Origin: Rhodococcus marinonascens NBRC 14363 | Lineage (GTDB): Bacteria; Actinomycetota; Actinomycetes; Mycobacteriales; Mycobacteriaceae | Assembly (NCBI RefSeq): GCF_001894885.1 | Contig: NZ_BCXB01000009.1 | Coordinates: 108,957 to 172,956, forward strand | Reading direction: 5' to 3' | Length of the DNA: 64,000 bases | Part shown: one piece after another, positions 36,969 to 46,666 of the stretch | Layout of the letters: every line of letters begins with the position of its first letter | Numbering within the stretch: the first letter of the stretch is position 1 | The notes under the pieces: model-generated | Database searches by the model: none | The model's input: the letters and a program-made list of their open reading frames with translations, nothing else | What the model was told of the DNA's origin: nothing | Made by a program: the position numbers and the translations under genes

Positions 36969-37835
36969 GGCTTCACCGACGGTGTTGTGCCGGAACCGGA
37001 ATCCGGCGTCCTCGAGTACGGTGGGAATGGCGCGCTGCCCCGCCAGGAGGCCTTCGTGCGCAAACTCTCCGACCAGTACGTTCAGCGCGAACCCCGGTAC
37101 GACCCACGGTGCGGGGCGGCGCAACACCCTCGCCAACGTGCTGCTGAACTGCGCATTGGTGACCGGCGCCGGACCAGTGAGATTTACCGGGCCTGAGACG
37201 TCCTCGTGGGTGAGCACGAACTTGATCGCATCGACCTCGTCTTCCAGCGAGATCCACGACAGGTACTGGCGACCGTTACCGAGTCGGCCACCGAGCCCGA
37301 GCGAGTAGAGCGTCGTCAGTCTGCCGAGTATTCCGCCATGTGGCGAGAGGACGATGCCGCTGCGCAGCAAGACCGTTCGGACCGTCGCCGTGTCAGCGAA
37401 GGCGGCCGCGGCTTCCCAATCGCGGCAGGTGTCTGCGAGGAAACCGGTCCCGGATGGAGACTTCTCGTCGACGACGCGGTCGCCGGTGTCGCCGTAGTAC
37501 CCGACCGCGCTTGCGTTCACGAACACCGGAACGCCGGCTTCGGTGACGGCCTCGGCGAGAACATCGGTGGCCGCGATGCGACTGTCACGGATCAATTGCT
37601 TGTAAGCGCCGGTCCAGCGTTGTCCACCGATTCCGACCCCGCACAGATTTACCACCCCGTCGGCTTCGGCGAGGATCTTCGTGTCGAGGCGATCTGTCTG
37701 CGGATCCCAACGTGACTCGTCGGGGCCGGCGGGTGATCGGCGCACGAGACGTACGACGTCGTGGCCGTCGCTGCGGAGGGACGAGACGAGAGCGGTCCCG
37801 ATCAGCCCGGAGGAACCGGCGACGATTACTCGCAT
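36945..37835 (-). CDS. TIGR01777-family epimerase-like protein
   Basis: NAD-binding Rossmann-fold protein of the SDR/epimerase superfamily, TIGR01777 (YfcH, SulA-type) group, 296 residues. It has the nucleotide-binding motif VIVAGSSGLIGTAL at the N-terminus, VVNLCGVGIGGQRW, NASAVGYYGDTGD with the Tyr-x(3)-Lys-like region, and LLRSGIVLSPHGG. Activity is unknown. ATG 37835 is preceded by a perfect AGGAGG nine bases upstream, which rules out the earlier in-frame TTG. It lies downstream of sucB behind a hairpin and upstream of lipB, conserved in this order in mycobacteria. Confidence 0.92.
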   Translation of the reverse strand: MRVIVAGSSGLIGTALVSSLRSDGHDVVRLVRRSPAGPDESRWDPQTDRLDTKILAEADGVVNLCGVGIGGQRWTGAYKQLIRDSRIAATDVLAEAVTEAGVPVFVNASAVGYYGDTGDRVVDEKSPSGTGFLADTCRDWEAAAAFADTATVRTVLLRSGIVLSPHGGILGRLTTLYSLGLGGRLGNGRQYLSWISLEDEVDAIKFVLTHEDVSGPVNLTGPAPVTNAQFSSTLARVLRRPAPWVVPGFALNVLVGEFAHEGLLAGQRAIPTVLEDAGFRFRHNTVGEALGAARVR

Positions 37836-37857
37836 GTGCAACAGCCTCCTTCACAGA

Positions 37858-37894
37858 GCAGGGGCACCATCCCCGCGGGAAATGGTGCCCCTGC
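37858..37894 (-). terminator. Terminator-like hairpin after sucB
   Basis: A perfect 13-base stem (GCAGGGGCACCAT with ATGGTGCCCCTGC) around an 11-base loop lies in the gap after the sucB stop and before the next gene. There is no T tract. It ends close to the ribosome site of the TIGR01777 gene and could reduce read-through. Confidence 0.7.
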
Positions 37895-37931
37895 GCGAAT
37901 TCGAACGTACCGTCGCGGCTGTCCGAAATAG

Positions 37932-39632
37932 CTACAAGCCGAGGTCCGCCTCGAACGACGCCTCTTCCAGACGCTGCTTGACCGTGGTCAGGAAGCGACC
38001 GGCGTCGGCGCCGTCGACGAGGCGATGATCATAGGTGAGCGGCAGGTAGCACATCGAACGGACACCGATGGACTCGCTGCCGGATTCGTCGGTCACGACC
38101 ACCGGGCGTTTAACTATCGCACCGGTTCCGAGCATCGCGGCCTGCGGGGGTACGAGGATCGGGGTGTCGAACAGGGCGCCCTGGCTGCCGATATTCGTGA
38201 TCGTAAAGGTGCCACCGGACAATTCGTCAGGCTTGAGTCCGCCGGAGCGGGCGCGCTTGGCAATGTCCGCGATGGCGCGGGCCAGGCCGGCCAGCGAGAG
38301 ATCGCCGGCGTTGTGGATGACCGGCGAGAGCAGACCCTGCTCGGTATCAACCGCGATACCCAGGTGCTCGGCGTCGTAGTAAGTGATCTGCTTGTTCGCT
38401 TCGTCGTAGCTGGCGTTGACGTTTGGGTGCGACTTCAGCGCTTCGACGACGGCCTTTGCGAAGAACGGGAGGAACGTGAGCTTGACGCCCTCGCGCTCGA
38501 GGAATGTGCTCTTGGCCTGAACACGCAGAGCCGCGATTCTGGTGACGTCGACCTCGAAGGTCTGAGTGAGCTGCGCCGTGTTCTGCAGCGATTCCCGGGT
38601 CTTCGTGGCCGTGATCTGACGAATCCGGTTGGCCTTCTGCGTGGTCCCGCGCAGGTATGCCAGCTCGGGGCGAACCCCTGCGGAGGCGGCGGCTGGTGTC
38701 GCAGCTGCCGGTGCAGATGCGGCCGGCGCCTTCTTGGCCTCGGCCGCTGCGAGGACGTCCTGCTTGCGGATCCGCCCACCGACTCCGGTGCCCGTGATCG
38801 AGGACAGGTCGACGGCGCTTTCGGCGGCGAGTTTGCGCACCAGCGGGGTGACGTAGGGGGTGCTGTCACCGGAGGTGGCCGCGGGAGCGGCCGGGGCGGA
38901 CGCGGCGGGGGCCGGGGCGCTCTTGGTCGGCTCGGGCTTCGCCGGCTGCGCGGGCGCCGGGGCAGACGCGGCGGCGGGGGCCGGCGCGGCGGCGGGCTTG
39001 GCAGCGGGGGAACCGGAGCCGACGACCGCGAGTTGACCGCCGACGGCCACGGTGTCATCTTCCTCAGCGTTGATCTCGAGGAGCGTACCGGCGACGGGGG
39101 ACGGGATCTCCGTGTCGACCTTGTCGGTGGATATCTCGACGAGCGGATCGTCCACGGCGATCTCGTCGCCGACGGCTTTGAGCCAGCGGGTGACGATGCC
39201 CTCGGTAACGGACTCGCCGAGTTCCGGCATCGTGACTGCTGTGCCGCCCGAGGAGCTGGTTCCGGACCGGCTCCCCGAGGAACTGGTTCCGGAGGCCGTC
39301 GGCGCGGCCGACTCCTCGGGTGCGGGTGCGGGTGCGGGTGCGGGTGCGGGTGCGGGTGCGGAAGCCGGGGCAGAGTCAGCGGCGGGGGCCTCGCCGGCGT
39401 CGCCGATCACCGCAAGCTCGGCGCCGATTTCGACGGTGTCGTCTTCGTGGGCGACGATCTTGCTGAGAACGCCGGCCACGGGAGACGGGATCTCGGTGTC
39501 AACCTTGTCCGTGGAGACTTCGAGCAAGGGTTCGTCGACTTCGACCGTGTCTCCTTCCTGCTTGAGCCACCGCGTGACAGTTCCCTCGGTGACACTCTCA
39601 CCAAGCGCTGGCATCTGGACGGAGAAGGCCAT
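37932..39632 (-). CDS. sucB: 2-oxo-acid dehydrogenase E2 (dihydrolipoamide acyltransferase)
   Basis: Lipoyl-bearing E2 core of pyruvate or 2-oxoglutarate dehydrogenase (DlaT/SucB type), 566 residues. It has two lipoyl domains with [12 protein letters not shown] each (Lys43 and Lys171), joined by Ala-Pro-rich linkers, then a peripheral-subunit-binding domain ([20 protein letters not shown] part VRKLAAE). The catalytic domain ends in YDHRLVDG (about 534-541) with the active His/Asp. In M. tuberculosis the gene in this position is DlaT, the shared E2. The first linker is encoded by a perfect hexamer repeat and may vary in length. ATG 39632 follows GAGGAG. Confidence 0.96.
   Translation of the reverse strand: MAFSVQMPALGESVTEGTVTRWLKQEGDTVEVDEPLLEVSTDKVDTEIPSPVAGVLSKIVAHEDDTVEIGAELAVIGDAGEAPAADSAPASAPAPAPAPAPAPAPEESAAPTASGTSSSGSRSGTSSSGGTAVTMPELGESVTEGIVTRWLKAVGDEIAVDDPLVEISTDKVDTEIPSPVAGTLLEINAEEDDTVAVGGQLAVVGSGSPAAKPAAAPAPAAASAPAPAQPAKPEPTKSAPAPAASAPAAPAATSGDSTPYVTPLVRKLAAESAVDLSSITGTGVGGRIRKQDVLAAAEAKKAPAASAPAAATPAAASAGVRPELAYLRGTTQKANRIRQITATKTRESLQNTAQLTQTFEVDVTRIAALRVQAKSTFLEREGVKLTFLPFFAKAVVEALKSHPNVNASYDEANKQITYYDAEHLGIAVDTEQGLLSPVIHNAGDLSLAGLARAIADIAKRARSGGLKPDELSGGTFTITNIGSQGALFDTPILVPPQAAMLGTGAIVKRPVVVTDESGSESIGVRSMCYLPLTYDHRLVDGADAGRFLTTVKQRLEEASFEADLGL
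39319..39360. repeat. Hexanucleotide repeat in the E2 linker
   Basis: About seven tandem GGGTGC units on the plus strand encode the Ala-Pro repeat between the two lipoyl domains of the E2. The frame is kept whatever the copy number. Confidence 0.9.
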
Positions 39633-39961
39633 GTCTTTTGACTCCTCGACAGTTGTGTTCGGGTTGTTGAATTTTGTCGACTTGTGGTCGTGACCCATTG
39701 TGCTCGAGATAAACGTCTCTTGCGGGCTACTTGCAGGTAATTCCGATTTGTCGTCACCCACGCGCTATGTCGGCGATCCTCATCTTTCCATTGATTCGAC
39801 AATCGCGTCCGTCGAGGGCCACCGGCCAGGCACCCGGGTGTGGAGGGACGTACGTTCTACCGGCCAGTAGTATTCGTACGCTGCCGTGATCGGGCGTTGC
39901 CTGGCAAACTTGGAGGACAATTGCCGACACGGTCCGGCACACATACTCGAGGAGGCTCGAC
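39633..39961. other. Divergent promoter region, sucB / 112-aa gene
   Basis: No gene is seen. The sucB side (39640-39700) is AT-richer than its surroundings and probably includes the sucB leader; the other side carries GGAGG about ten bases before the GTG at 39962. No operator is recognised. Confidence 0.4.
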
Positions 39962-40300
39962 GTGGGGTTGTTCAAACGTTTCTCACGGCCTCGGGCCGGT
40001 CGGTCTTCGGCGTCCACGGAGGACGCCGCATATCTCGCAGACTGGACGCGCACGCACCTCGGCGTCGAGGCGTACGTGGAACCCGAGACGACGGTGACCG
40101 AAGTCACCGTCGTCCTGGTCGCGACCGATGGCGAATGGACCCGACGCAAGGTGGGTGGAGCACGCGGCGCCCGCAAACTCGGCGAAGATCTGCGCATCCC
40201 GGTGTACGACGTCCGCAAAACCGGCTACCCGCAGCGAATGCGCGACTTCGACGCGCGCCGGCGCATAGAACGCCGGCGCGAGCGGGAGCGGGACCTGTAG
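39962..40300 (+). CDS. Hypothetical actinobacterial protein, 112 aa
   Basis: A 112-residue basic protein. It has an N-terminal GLFKRFSRPRAGR, then an alpha/beta core (DWTRTHLGVEAYVEPET, VTVVLVATDGEWTRRKVGG, KLGEDLRIPVYDVRKTGYP) and an Arg/Glu-rich C-terminal helix. Orthologues are sometimes labelled oxidoreductase, but no cofactor motif is visible. GTG 39962 has a good GGAGG. Its C-terminal coding sequence contains a 10-base inverted repeat (40254-40263 with 40271-40280) that could help terminate transcription before the convergent pepA gene 13 bases on. Confidence 0.8.
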   Translation: MGLFKRFSRPRAGRSSASTEDAAYLADWTRTHLGVEAYVEPETTVTEVTVVLVATDGEWTRRKVGGARGARKLGEDLRIPVYDVRKTGYPQRMRDFDARRRIERRRERERDL

Positions 40301-40313
40301 GCGCCCGGGCCGC

Positions 40314-41831
40314 CTACCCGTTCGCGGCGATGTCCTCTATTACCGAGATCATCGTGCGCACCGGCACGCCGGTGCCACCTCGACCTGTGTATCCCCACGG
40401 TCCCGACGAGTTGTAGGCAGGACCGGCGACATCGATGTGCGCCCACTGCACGCCGTCGGCGACGAACTCCTTCAGGTACAGGGCCGCCGAGAGCATGCCG
40501 CCCCAACGGTGATTGGTGACGTTGGCTAGATCGGCGACCTTCGAGTCGAGGTCCGAGCGCAGTTCGGCGGGCATCGGCATGGCCCACGCGTTCTCACCGA
40601 TCCGCTGGGAGATCGCGGCGATGCGGTCACGGAACTCGTCGGTACCCATGACGCCGGGTGTGCGGGTGCCCAGAGCCACCACCTGCGCGCCGGTCAGGGT
40701 CGCGGTGTCGATGAGGTAGTCGGGGTTGTCCTCGCAGGCGCGGACGATGGCATCGGCGAGGATGAGGCGTCCTTCCGCGTCGGTGTTGATCACCTCCACT
40801 GTCGTTCCGCCGTATTGGGTCAGCACGTCGCCTGGACGCTGCGCGGTAGCCGACGGCATGTTCTCGGCCATGGGGACGGTGGCGGTGACGTCGACGGGCA
40901 GGCCGAGTTTGGCGGCGAGGACGACCGTGGCGACCACTGCGGCCGCGCCGCCCATGTCGGAGGTCATGTTCTCCATGCCTGCGGCGGGCTTGATGGAGAT
41001 GCCGCCGGTGTCGAACGTGATGCCCTTGCCGACGAGCGCCACCTTGGGTGCGTTCCGCTTCTTTGCCGAGTAGCTGAGCCGCACCAGCCGAGGCGGGCGG
41101 GACGAACCCTTGCCGACACCGAGAATTCCACCGTAGCCGCCGTTTTCGAGAGCCTTCTCGTCGAGTACCTCAACCTTCAGTCCTGCATCGATTCCGAGAA
41201 CCTTTGCGCGGTCGGCGAACTCGGCGGGAAAGAGGTGGCTCGGTGGGGTGTTGACGAATTCGCGGGCAATGGCGACGGCCTCGGCGATCGCCGAGGAGCG
41301 GGCAAGCGTCTTCTTGGCGTCCCCGGTACGCGGGGCTGACACCATCAGTTCCACCCGTGACACGGGTTTCGCGTCGGGGCCGGGTGCGGACTTTGCGGAC
41401 TTGAATTCCGCGAATCGGTACGCACCCAAGGAGAAACCTTCCGCCGCGGCACCGAGATCGAGCACGGACAGCGTCGTCGCGACGGTGTCGACTCCGCCGA
41501 GTGAGCGAGCCGCGGCGCCCGCCGATCGCCGGATCTGCTCGGCGTCGAGGTTCTCGGCGGAACCGAGCCCGATAGCGAGGACGCTGCCGACCGGAAGTGT
41601 GGCCGGTGAAGGGATCCGGGTGGTCTCCTCGGCCTTGCCAGTGGCGCCGACCGCGACGAGCGTATCCAGTAGATCTGTCAGCACGGCTTCGTCGACGACG
41701 CCACCGGCGAGCGCGATTTCGGGGCTGTCCGAACTCGATGTCAGTCCGATCACCAACACGTCCACGTCCTTGCCGACTGAGCCGGCCAGAACGAGTTGCG
41801 GTCCGAGGGGTCGGGCTGTGAGAGGGCTCAC
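40314..41831 (-). CDS. pepA: Leucyl aminopeptidase
   Basis: Cytosolic M17 aminopeptidase, 505 residues, normally a hexamer with two metal ions. The N-terminal macro-like domain is followed by the catalytic domain with [16 protein letters not shown] (metal-binding Lys and Asp), MGGAAAV, NMPS and the signature [16 protein letters not shown] 41831 is preceded by CAGGAG. In other actinobacteria the gene lies near ilvE and gcvT, as here near ilvE. It degrades peptides and may take part in glutathione/mycothiol peptide turnover; only the peptidase function is certain from sequence. Confidence 0.96.
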   Translation of the reverse strand: MSPLTARPLGPQLVLAGSVGKDVDVLVIGLTSSSDSPEIALAGGVVDEAVLTDLLDTLVAVGATGKAEETTRIPSPATLPVGSVLAIGLGSAENLDAEQIRRSAGAAARSLGGVDTVATTLSVLDLGAAAEGFSLGAYRFAEFKSAKSAPGPDAKPVSRVELMVSAPRTGDAKKTLARSSAIAEAVAIAREFVNTPPSHLFPAEFADRAKVLGIDAGLKVEVLDEKALENGGYGGILGVGKGSSRPPRLVRLSYSAKKRNAPKVALVGKGITFDTGGISIKPAAGMENMTSDMGGAAAVVATVVLAAKLGLPVDVTATVPMAENMPSATAQRPGDVLTQYGGTTVEVINTDAEGRLILADAIVRACEDNPDYLIDTATLTGAQVVALGTRTPGVMGTDEFRDRIAAISQRIGENAWAMPMPAELRSDLDSKVADLANVTNHRWGGMLSAALYLKEFVADGVQWAHIDVAGPAYNSSGPWGYTGRGGTGVPVRTMISVIEDIAANG

Positions 41832-42121
41832 GGTGTCTCCTGAGGCAGTTCTGGATCGGGTCGGGCCCGGCGATAGCGGTGCCGGACCCGACCCGATGGT
41901 AGTGCCCCCGTGCCGGGGCTTCGATAGGTTGGGCGCATGACCGAGGAGCAGTTGTCGCAGGGGCCCGGTCACGTCGTCCATGTCGAACTCGGCGTCACGT
42001 TCGCTCCGCTTCGCGGTGGGGAGATGCGGGTGCCGCGGCCGAGTGCAACGCCACGTAAGCGCTCGTCGTGGAAGTCCTGTCGGGAGACCGGCAGCGAAGG
42101 CCGTTCGATAGGATCACCGAC

Positions 42122-43225
42122 ATGACAGGTGTCTCCGAGTTCGTACGCGTCCCGCATCCCTCTCCCGCCTCCGACGAGATGCGGCGAGAGATACTGGCGG
42201 AACCCGGATTCGGCAGGCACTTCACCGACCATATGGTGTCGATCACATACTCCGCCACCCACGGCTGGCATGACGCCAAAGTCGAGCCGTACGCACCAAT
42301 CCAGATGGACCCCTCCGCGATGGTGCTGCACTACGGACAGGCGGTCTTCGAGGGTCTGAAGGCGTACCGGCAGCCTGACGGCGGCATCTCGACGTTCCGC
42401 GTCGAGACGAACGCGCAACGGTTCCAGGCGTCGGCACACCGACTCGCGATGCCGGAATTGCCAGAGGAGCTGTTCGTCGGGTCGATCGCCGAACTACTCG
42501 AACTCGATCACGAGTGGGTGCCCGCCGCAGGCAGTGAAGAAGCGTTGTACCTGCGCCCGTTCATGTACGCCACCGAGGCGGGTCTCGGTATCCGTGCCGC
42601 CGACGAGTACCGCTACCTGCTGATCGCGTGCCCTGCGGGCGCCTACTTCCCGCGAGGTGTCAAGCCCGTGAGCGTGTGGCTATCGCGTGATTACGTGCGT
42701 GCGGCACCAGGCGGTACCGGAGCCGCCAAGTTCGCCGGCAACTACGCGGGGACGCTGCTCGTGCAGAGGCAGGCCGCTGACGAGGGCTGCGACAACGTCG
42801 TCTGGCTCGACGCGGCCGAGCGCAGGTATGTCGAGGAGATGGGCGCGATGAACCTGTTTTTCGTCTTCGGCTCCGGCTCCGATGCCCGCCTCGTGACTCC
42901 GTCACTGAGTGGATCACTACTGCCGGGCGTCACCCGCGAATCCCTGCTGACCTTGGCGACCGATGCCGGATTCGGTGTCGAGGAGCGAAAGATCAGCACC
43001 GACGAGTGGCGCGAGAAGGCCCTCACTGGAGAGATCACCGAAGTCTTCGCGTGCGGTACGGCTGCAGTGATTACCCCGGTCGCCCGTGTGAAGTCGGCGG
43101 AAGGCGACTTCGTGATCGCCGACGGTGAGCCGGGCGAAGTCAGCATGGCCCTGCGCGATACCCTCACCGGAATCCAGCGCGGCACGTTCGCCGACACCCA
43201 CGGGTGGATGACGAAGCTGCGGTGA
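42122..43225 (+). CDS. ilvE: Branched-chain amino-acid aminotransferase
   Basis: PLP fold-type IV transaminase for the last step of leucine, isoleucine and valine synthesis, 367 residues. It shows [25 protein letters not shown], the Schiff-base Lys in [30 protein letters not shown] and [12 protein letters not shown] 42122 gives the orthologue-like start [13 protein letters not shown]; an upstream GTG at 42068 would add 18 poorly conserved residues. Not in an obvious operon; it converges on cobS with a 21-base gap. Confidence 0.96.
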   Translation: MTGVSEFVRVPHPSPASDEMRREILAEPGFGRHFTDHMVSITYSATHGWHDAKVEPYAPIQMDPSAMVLHYGQAVFEGLKAYRQPDGGISTFRVETNAQRFQASAHRLAMPELPEELFVGSIAELLELDHEWVPAAGSEEALYLRPFMYATEAGLGIRAADEYRYLLIACPAGAYFPRGVKPVSVWLSRDYVRAAPGGTGAAKFAGNYAGTLLVQRQAADEGCDNVVWLDAAERRYVEEMGAMNLFFVFGSGSDARLVTPSLSGSLLPGVTRESLLTLATDAGFGVEERKISTDEWREKALTGEITEVFACGTAAVITPVARVKSAEGDFVIADGEPGEVSMALRDTLTGIQRGTFADTHGWMTKLR

Positions 43226-43246
43226 GCCGGCACTCGGCCGACGCAT

Positions 43247-43990
43247 TCACAAAGCGAGACCGATCGCCGAGACGGTGACCGTGATCTCGAGTGCCGCCCC
43301 GAGCACATCACCGTTGATTCCGGCGAACCGCCGAACGCAGTGCGCCACCAGAAACATGGTGAGGGCGAGTGCTATCGCCACGACGATAGGCCCCTGCCAC
43401 CACGGCGAGGTGCACCATGCGGCCGCAGCGAGTAGCGGAACGGTCCACGCAATACCGATCCACGGCGACTGGGTCCCGGCCACCAATGCGCCGAATCCTT
43501 CCGTGGACGACGCGGAAATTCCACGTCGGCAGGCGAACACCACCGCCACCCGGCCTGCGACGACAGCCACTGCCACGCAGCCGAACTGCCCTGTGGTAGC
43601 GAGAGTTCCGAAGGCGAGCCCCTGCGCGCCCAGGCAGATCACCAGAGCACACACCCCGAACGGGCCGGCGCCGCCGCTGTGCATCACGGCCCGGGCCCGT
43701 TCGGGAGGTCCGTAGCAGCCGAGTCCGTCGACTGTGTCGGACAGTCCGTCGATGTGCATGCCGCGCGTCACGAGAGCGAGTGCACCGACCGTCAACAGCC
43801 CTGCGAGGGCAGGGTTCTGGCCGGCGGACACGAGGACCCACAACAGTCCCGCGGCGAGGATGCCCAGCGCGAGGCCGGTGAGCGGCGCGGCTGTGATTGC
43901 GCGGCGCCCAGTCGTGCGATCCACCGAGTCCGGTCCTCGCAACGGGAGGACCGTCAGCCAGGAGAAGGCCAGTCGAACGCCCGACACCAT
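43247..43990 (-). CDS. cobS: Adenosylcobinamide-GDP ribazoletransferase (cobalamin synthase)
   Basis: Integral-membrane enzyme joining adenosylcobinamide-GDP and alpha-ribazole (phosphate) to complete cobalamin, 247 residues with six or seven hydrophobic segments. The hallmark GMHIDGLSDTVDGLGCYGPP with the catalytic Asp residues (motif HIDGLSDTVDG) is present, and AVMHSGGAGPFGV follows. It is third in cobU-cobT-cobS; its ATG overlaps the cobT stop by one base. It uses products of CobD, CobU and CobT, all encoded in this window. Confidence 0.97.
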   Translation of the reverse strand: MVSGVRLAFSWLTVLPLRGPDSVDRTTGRRAITAAPLTGLALGILAAGLLWVLVSAGQNPALAGLLTVGALALVTRGMHIDGLSDTVDGLGCYGPPERARAVMHSGGAGPFGVCALVICLGAQGLAFGTLATTGQFGCVAVAVVAGRVAVVFACRRGISASSTEGFGALVAGTQSPWIGIAWTVPLLAAAAWCTSPWWQGPIVVAIALALTMFLVAHCVRRFAGINGDVLGAALEITVTVSAIGLAL

Positions 43991-45153
43991 CAGTCCACGG
44001 TATCGGGGTCGGACTCGTCGACTTCGCCCTCGCCGTCAGTTTCCGCGTTGCCCTCGCCGTCACGTGTGCTGACGCCCGCCTCGGCGAATGTCGCCATCTC
44101 CGCCAGCGACGCGACGGCACCCTGCAGGATGGGCAACGCCGTCACAGCGCCGGATCCCTCGCCGAGTCGCATGTCCAACTCGAGGAGTGGGTCGAGTTGG
44201 AGATGCTTCAGCGCGATGGTGTGCGCCGGTTCGGTGGACCGGTGCCCGGCAAGCCACCAGGCGCGGGCGCCGTGGGCGAGTTCCTCCGCGACCATGGCGG
44301 CGGCGGTGACGGTGACGCCGTCGAGGATCACCGGGGTCCTGCGCGCGGAGGCCTGGGCGAGGAATCCTGCTATTGCAGCGAGATCCGCGCCCGCCGCGGT
44401 GCGTAGCAGCGCCACGGTGTCGCGGACGACGGGTCGCGCCCGGCGCATTGCGTCGCGGATGGCCGCCGTCTTGCGAATCCAGCCCGCGTCGTCGATACCC
44501 GTACCACGGCCTACAGCGGCCACAGGTTCGGTGTCGGTCAATGTCGCGATCAGGACTGTGGCCGGAGTGGTGTTGCCGATTCCCATTTCGCCGGCAATCA
44601 ACAAGTCTGCGCCAGAATCGATTTCGGCGTCGGCAATCGCCCGTCCGGCCTCGATGGCCCTCAGTGTCTCCTCGTGCGTGAGGGCGTCCTCGCGGTCGAT
44701 TGAGCCGGAGGACCGCCGGATCTTGAAGGCGGACAACGATGGATCCGTCGCGCCGTCCACGGAGATGTCGACGACGCGCACGCCGGCGCCCGCCCGGTTC
44801 GCGAGAGCGTTGACCGCTGCTCCGCCGCCCACGATGTTGGCGACCATCTGAGCGGTCACCTCCGGCGGATAGGCCGAAACTCCGTTTCGCGCGACCCCGT
44901 GGTCGCCGGCGAACACCACCACCCGCGCCCGGGCGAAGGGTACTGGTGGGCACACACCCTGGCAGGCCGCGACCCAGCACGCGAGCGACTCGAGGCGTCC
45001 GAGTGAGCCAACCGGTTTGGTGAGTTGCAACTGACGGGCCTCAGCCTGTGCGCGCACTGTCTCGTCGGGTGGGGTGACGGGTTCGAACCGGCCGGATTCG
45101 CTGCTCGCCGATTCGCTGCTCGCCGATTCGCTGCTCACGGATTCGCTGCTCAC
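43990..45153 (-). CDS. cobT: Nicotinate-nucleotide:dimethylbenzimidazole phosphoribosyltransferase
   Basis: Makes alpha-ribazole phosphate for the lower cobalamin ligand, 387 residues. Motifs: [35 protein letters not shown] (DHGVA), [11 protein letters not shown] and the catalytic-Glu region near [22 protein letters not shown] 45153 was chosen because it overlaps the cobU stop (GTGA at 45150-45153). The first 20 residues are a repetitive SSES(A/V) tail produced by a 4x15-base tandem repeat. The C-terminus is unusually acidic ([15 protein letters not shown] part). The core is complete, so activity is expected. Confidence 0.96.
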   Translation of the reverse strand: MSSESVSSESASSESASSESGRFEPVTPPDETVRAQAEARQLQLTKPVGSLGRLESLACWVAACQGVCPPVPFARARVVVFAGDHGVARNGVSAYPPEVTAQMVANIVGGGAAVNALANRAGAGVRVVDISVDGATDPSLSAFKIRRSSGSIDREDALTHEETLRAIEAGRAIADAEIDSGADLLIAGEMGIGNTTPATVLIATLTDTEPVAAVGRGTGIDDAGWIRKTAAIRDAMRRARPVVRDTVALLRTAAGADLAAIAGFLAQASARRTPVILDGVTVTAAAMVAEELAHGARAWWLAGHRSTEPAHTIALKHLQLDPLLELDMRLGEGSGAVTALPILQGAVASLAEMATFAEAGVSTRDGEGNAETDGEGEVDESDPDTVD

Positions 45154-45154
45154 G
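45095..45154. repeat. 4 x 15-base tandem repeat at the cobU/cobT junction
   Basis: Four units of GATTCGCTGCTC(G/A)C(C/G). They encode repeated SSES(A/V) at the CobT N-terminus. The unit at the cobU end supplies both the cobU stop and the cobT GTG, and the neighbouring unit offers a second in-frame GTG. Confidence 0.92.
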
Positions 45155-45827
45155 CTTGGCCTCTCGTTCGTGTCGATATTTCGGTTCCGCACGCATGGTC
45201 GGCGGGAGCATCTTTCAGGGTCATGGTCAGTCCGGCGACGACGAGGACCACCCTGTCGCACACTCGGGCAAGGCGTGCATTGAGGGCGCCGATCTCATCC
45301 CGGAACAGGCGTCCGGATCGTGTCTCGGGGATTACACCGAGGCCCACCTCGGGGGTCACGAGAACGAGAGCGCCACGGTAGCCGCGGACACTCGAGACGA
45401 GAGCGTCGGTCTGCGGGCTGATCGTGCCGCGCGGCAGTTCCCAGGCTGCGGCGGCGTCGAGTTCGACAGCGAGCCAAGTGCCGAGATCGTCGACGAGAGT
45501 GGCAACGGCATCGGTGGGCGACCGCAACTGCTCGGCGAGGTCGAGGTCGAGGTCGTGGGCAGTTTCGAACGTGGTCCAGGTTTCCGGGCGCCGGTCGCGG
45601 TGCTGCGCGACCCGCTGTTCCCAGTCCTGATCGCCGGTATCGCGGTGGCTGGTGGCGACATAGCGCACCAACCCCGGTCCGGCGAGGGTCTGGGCCAGTT
45701 CCTCCGCGTAGGCCGACTTTCCGGACCGTGCACCGCCGAGCACCAGCGTTCGCGAAGACCGGTTCGGATGGTTCGGTCGGTCCGAGGGCCCGGAGGTGGG
45801 CTCGGAGGTGGGCACGGAGGTGGGCAC
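45150..45827 (-). CDS. cobU: Adenosylcobinamide kinase / guanylyltransferase
   Basis: Bifunctional CobU/CobP enzyme, 225 residues, phosphorylating adenosylcobinamide and then adding GMP. The P-loop is [17 protein letters not shown]. The guanylylated His lies in a [13 protein letters not shown] segment, followed by [11 protein letters not shown] and a [12 protein letters not shown] region typical of the family. The N-terminus ([13 protein letters not shown]) is low-complexity and arises from a 12-base repeat, so the true start may be GTG 45827 or a later GTG at 45815. The stop overlaps cobT. Confidence 0.95.
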   Translation of the reverse strand: MPTSVPTSEPTSGPSDRPNHPNRSSRTLVLGGARSGKSAYAEELAQTLAGPGLVRYVATSHRDTGDQDWEQRVAQHRDRRPETWTTFETAHDLDLDLAEQLRSPTDAVATLVDDLGTWLAVELDAAAAWELPRGTISPQTDALVSSVRGYRGALVLVTPEVGLGVIPETRSGRLFRDEIGALNARLARVCDRVVLVVAGLTMTLKDAPADHACGTEISTRTRGQA

Positions 45828-45828
45828 G
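45791..45828. repeat. 3 x 12-base tandem repeat at the cobU start
   Basis: Units CGGAGGTGGGC(T/A) repeated three times, with a partial fourth after. On the minus strand they encode the PTS(V/E) repeats at the CobU N-terminus and place GTG codons in two units. Confidence 0.88.
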
Positions 45829-45872
45829 GAGGGAACGCTACCAACCCGCCGACCGTGGCAGAATTTTAGTGA

Positions 45873-46547
45873 TCAGACGGCGTCGCCGGGACGTACTCGC
45901 GGCTTGGGGGCACGTAGCTTGCGGATCTGAGAGGCCCGGACGAACGCATACCAGCCGAGCTTGAACCCCCCGTCCGGGGTGTCCGGGAAGCGCGCGCGCA
46001 CCTGATTGTTGATCTTGCGGCCCAGCCAGTAGCCTTCTACCGCCATGAACAGCATCATGACGAGCATGGCGAGCGTGACGATGGACTGGAGGGCCGGGCT
46101 CACGAACATCGTCATGATCAGGACCAGGGCCATAGGCATGAACAGGCCGACCAGGTTGCGCCGGGCGTCCACAATGTCGCGGACGTAGGCGCGGACCGGA
46201 CCCTTGTCGCGGGGGAGCAGGTACTTGTCTTCACCGGCGAGCATTCGGGCGCGGCGCTCGGAGGCGGTGGCGCGCCGCTCCGCCGCGGCGACCTTGCGGT
46301 CTTCCTTGTTCCCTCTGGTGGTCTTCTTGCGGGCCCGGGCCTCTTTCGCCGTCAGGGGTGCGGGTGCGACGGGACCCCGACGCCTCGACTCGGCGTCGCG
46401 TCGTTTGGGGGTCGGTCGGCCCTTGCCTATCTGTTCGATCGACTCCGACTCCGAGGCAGAAGTCACTTCCGAGGCGGTGGACGGCTCCTCGGCCGCGACG
46501 TCCCGCTTGCCCGAATTATCCGAATCACCGCGGCGTAGCAATTTCAC
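45873..46547 (-). CDS. DUF3043 family membrane protein
   Basis: A 224-residue protein with a long charged, probably disordered N-terminal half (Ser/Glu then Lys/Arg-rich; RRRGPVAPAPLTAKEARARK part), the conserved KYLLPRDKGPVRAYVRDIVD segment (DKGPVRAYVRD), and two membrane helices (about 135-185). An amphipathic C-terminal tail follows. The family is actinobacterial and of unknown function; the gene is found here in mycobacteria too (Rv2206-like). ATG 46547. It is transcribed towards cobU, with a 45-base gap. Confidence 0.9.
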   Translation of the reverse strand: MKLLRRGDSDNSGKRDVAAEEPSTASEVTSASESESIEQIGKGRPTPKRRDAESRRRGPVAPAPLTAKEARARKKTTRGNKEDRKVAAAERRATASERRARMLAGEDKYLLPRDKGPVRAYVRDIVDARRNLVGLFMPMALVLIMTMFVSPALQSIVTLAMLVMMLFMAVEGYWLGRKINNQVRARFPDTPDGGFKLGWYAFVRASQIRKLRAPKPRVRPGDAV

Positions 46548-46612
46548 CCTCCCAGCCTATTGGACGAGGCCGCGGCAAGGGAAACCGCCCTCACCTTGAA
46601 ATGACGGGTCAC

Positions 46613-46657
46613 GCCGCCCGCAATAGAGCCGACCGTAATAGAGCCGCCCGCAATAGA
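46613..46657. repeat. 3 x 15-base tandem repeat before glycerate kinase
   Basis: GCCGCCCGCAATAGA, GCCGACCGTAATAGA and GCCGCCCGCAATAGA in tandem, ending 9 bases before the glycerate kinase ATG. They therefore occupy the leader and ribosome-site region. Confidence 0.92.
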
Positions 46658-46666
46658 CTCTTGCCG

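Noticed and set aside
40254..40280. Ten-base inverted repeat at the end of the 112-aa gene as a terminator
   Set aside because: It lies inside coding sequence for an Arg-rich helix and may reflect codon composition; kept only as a remark in that gene's entry.
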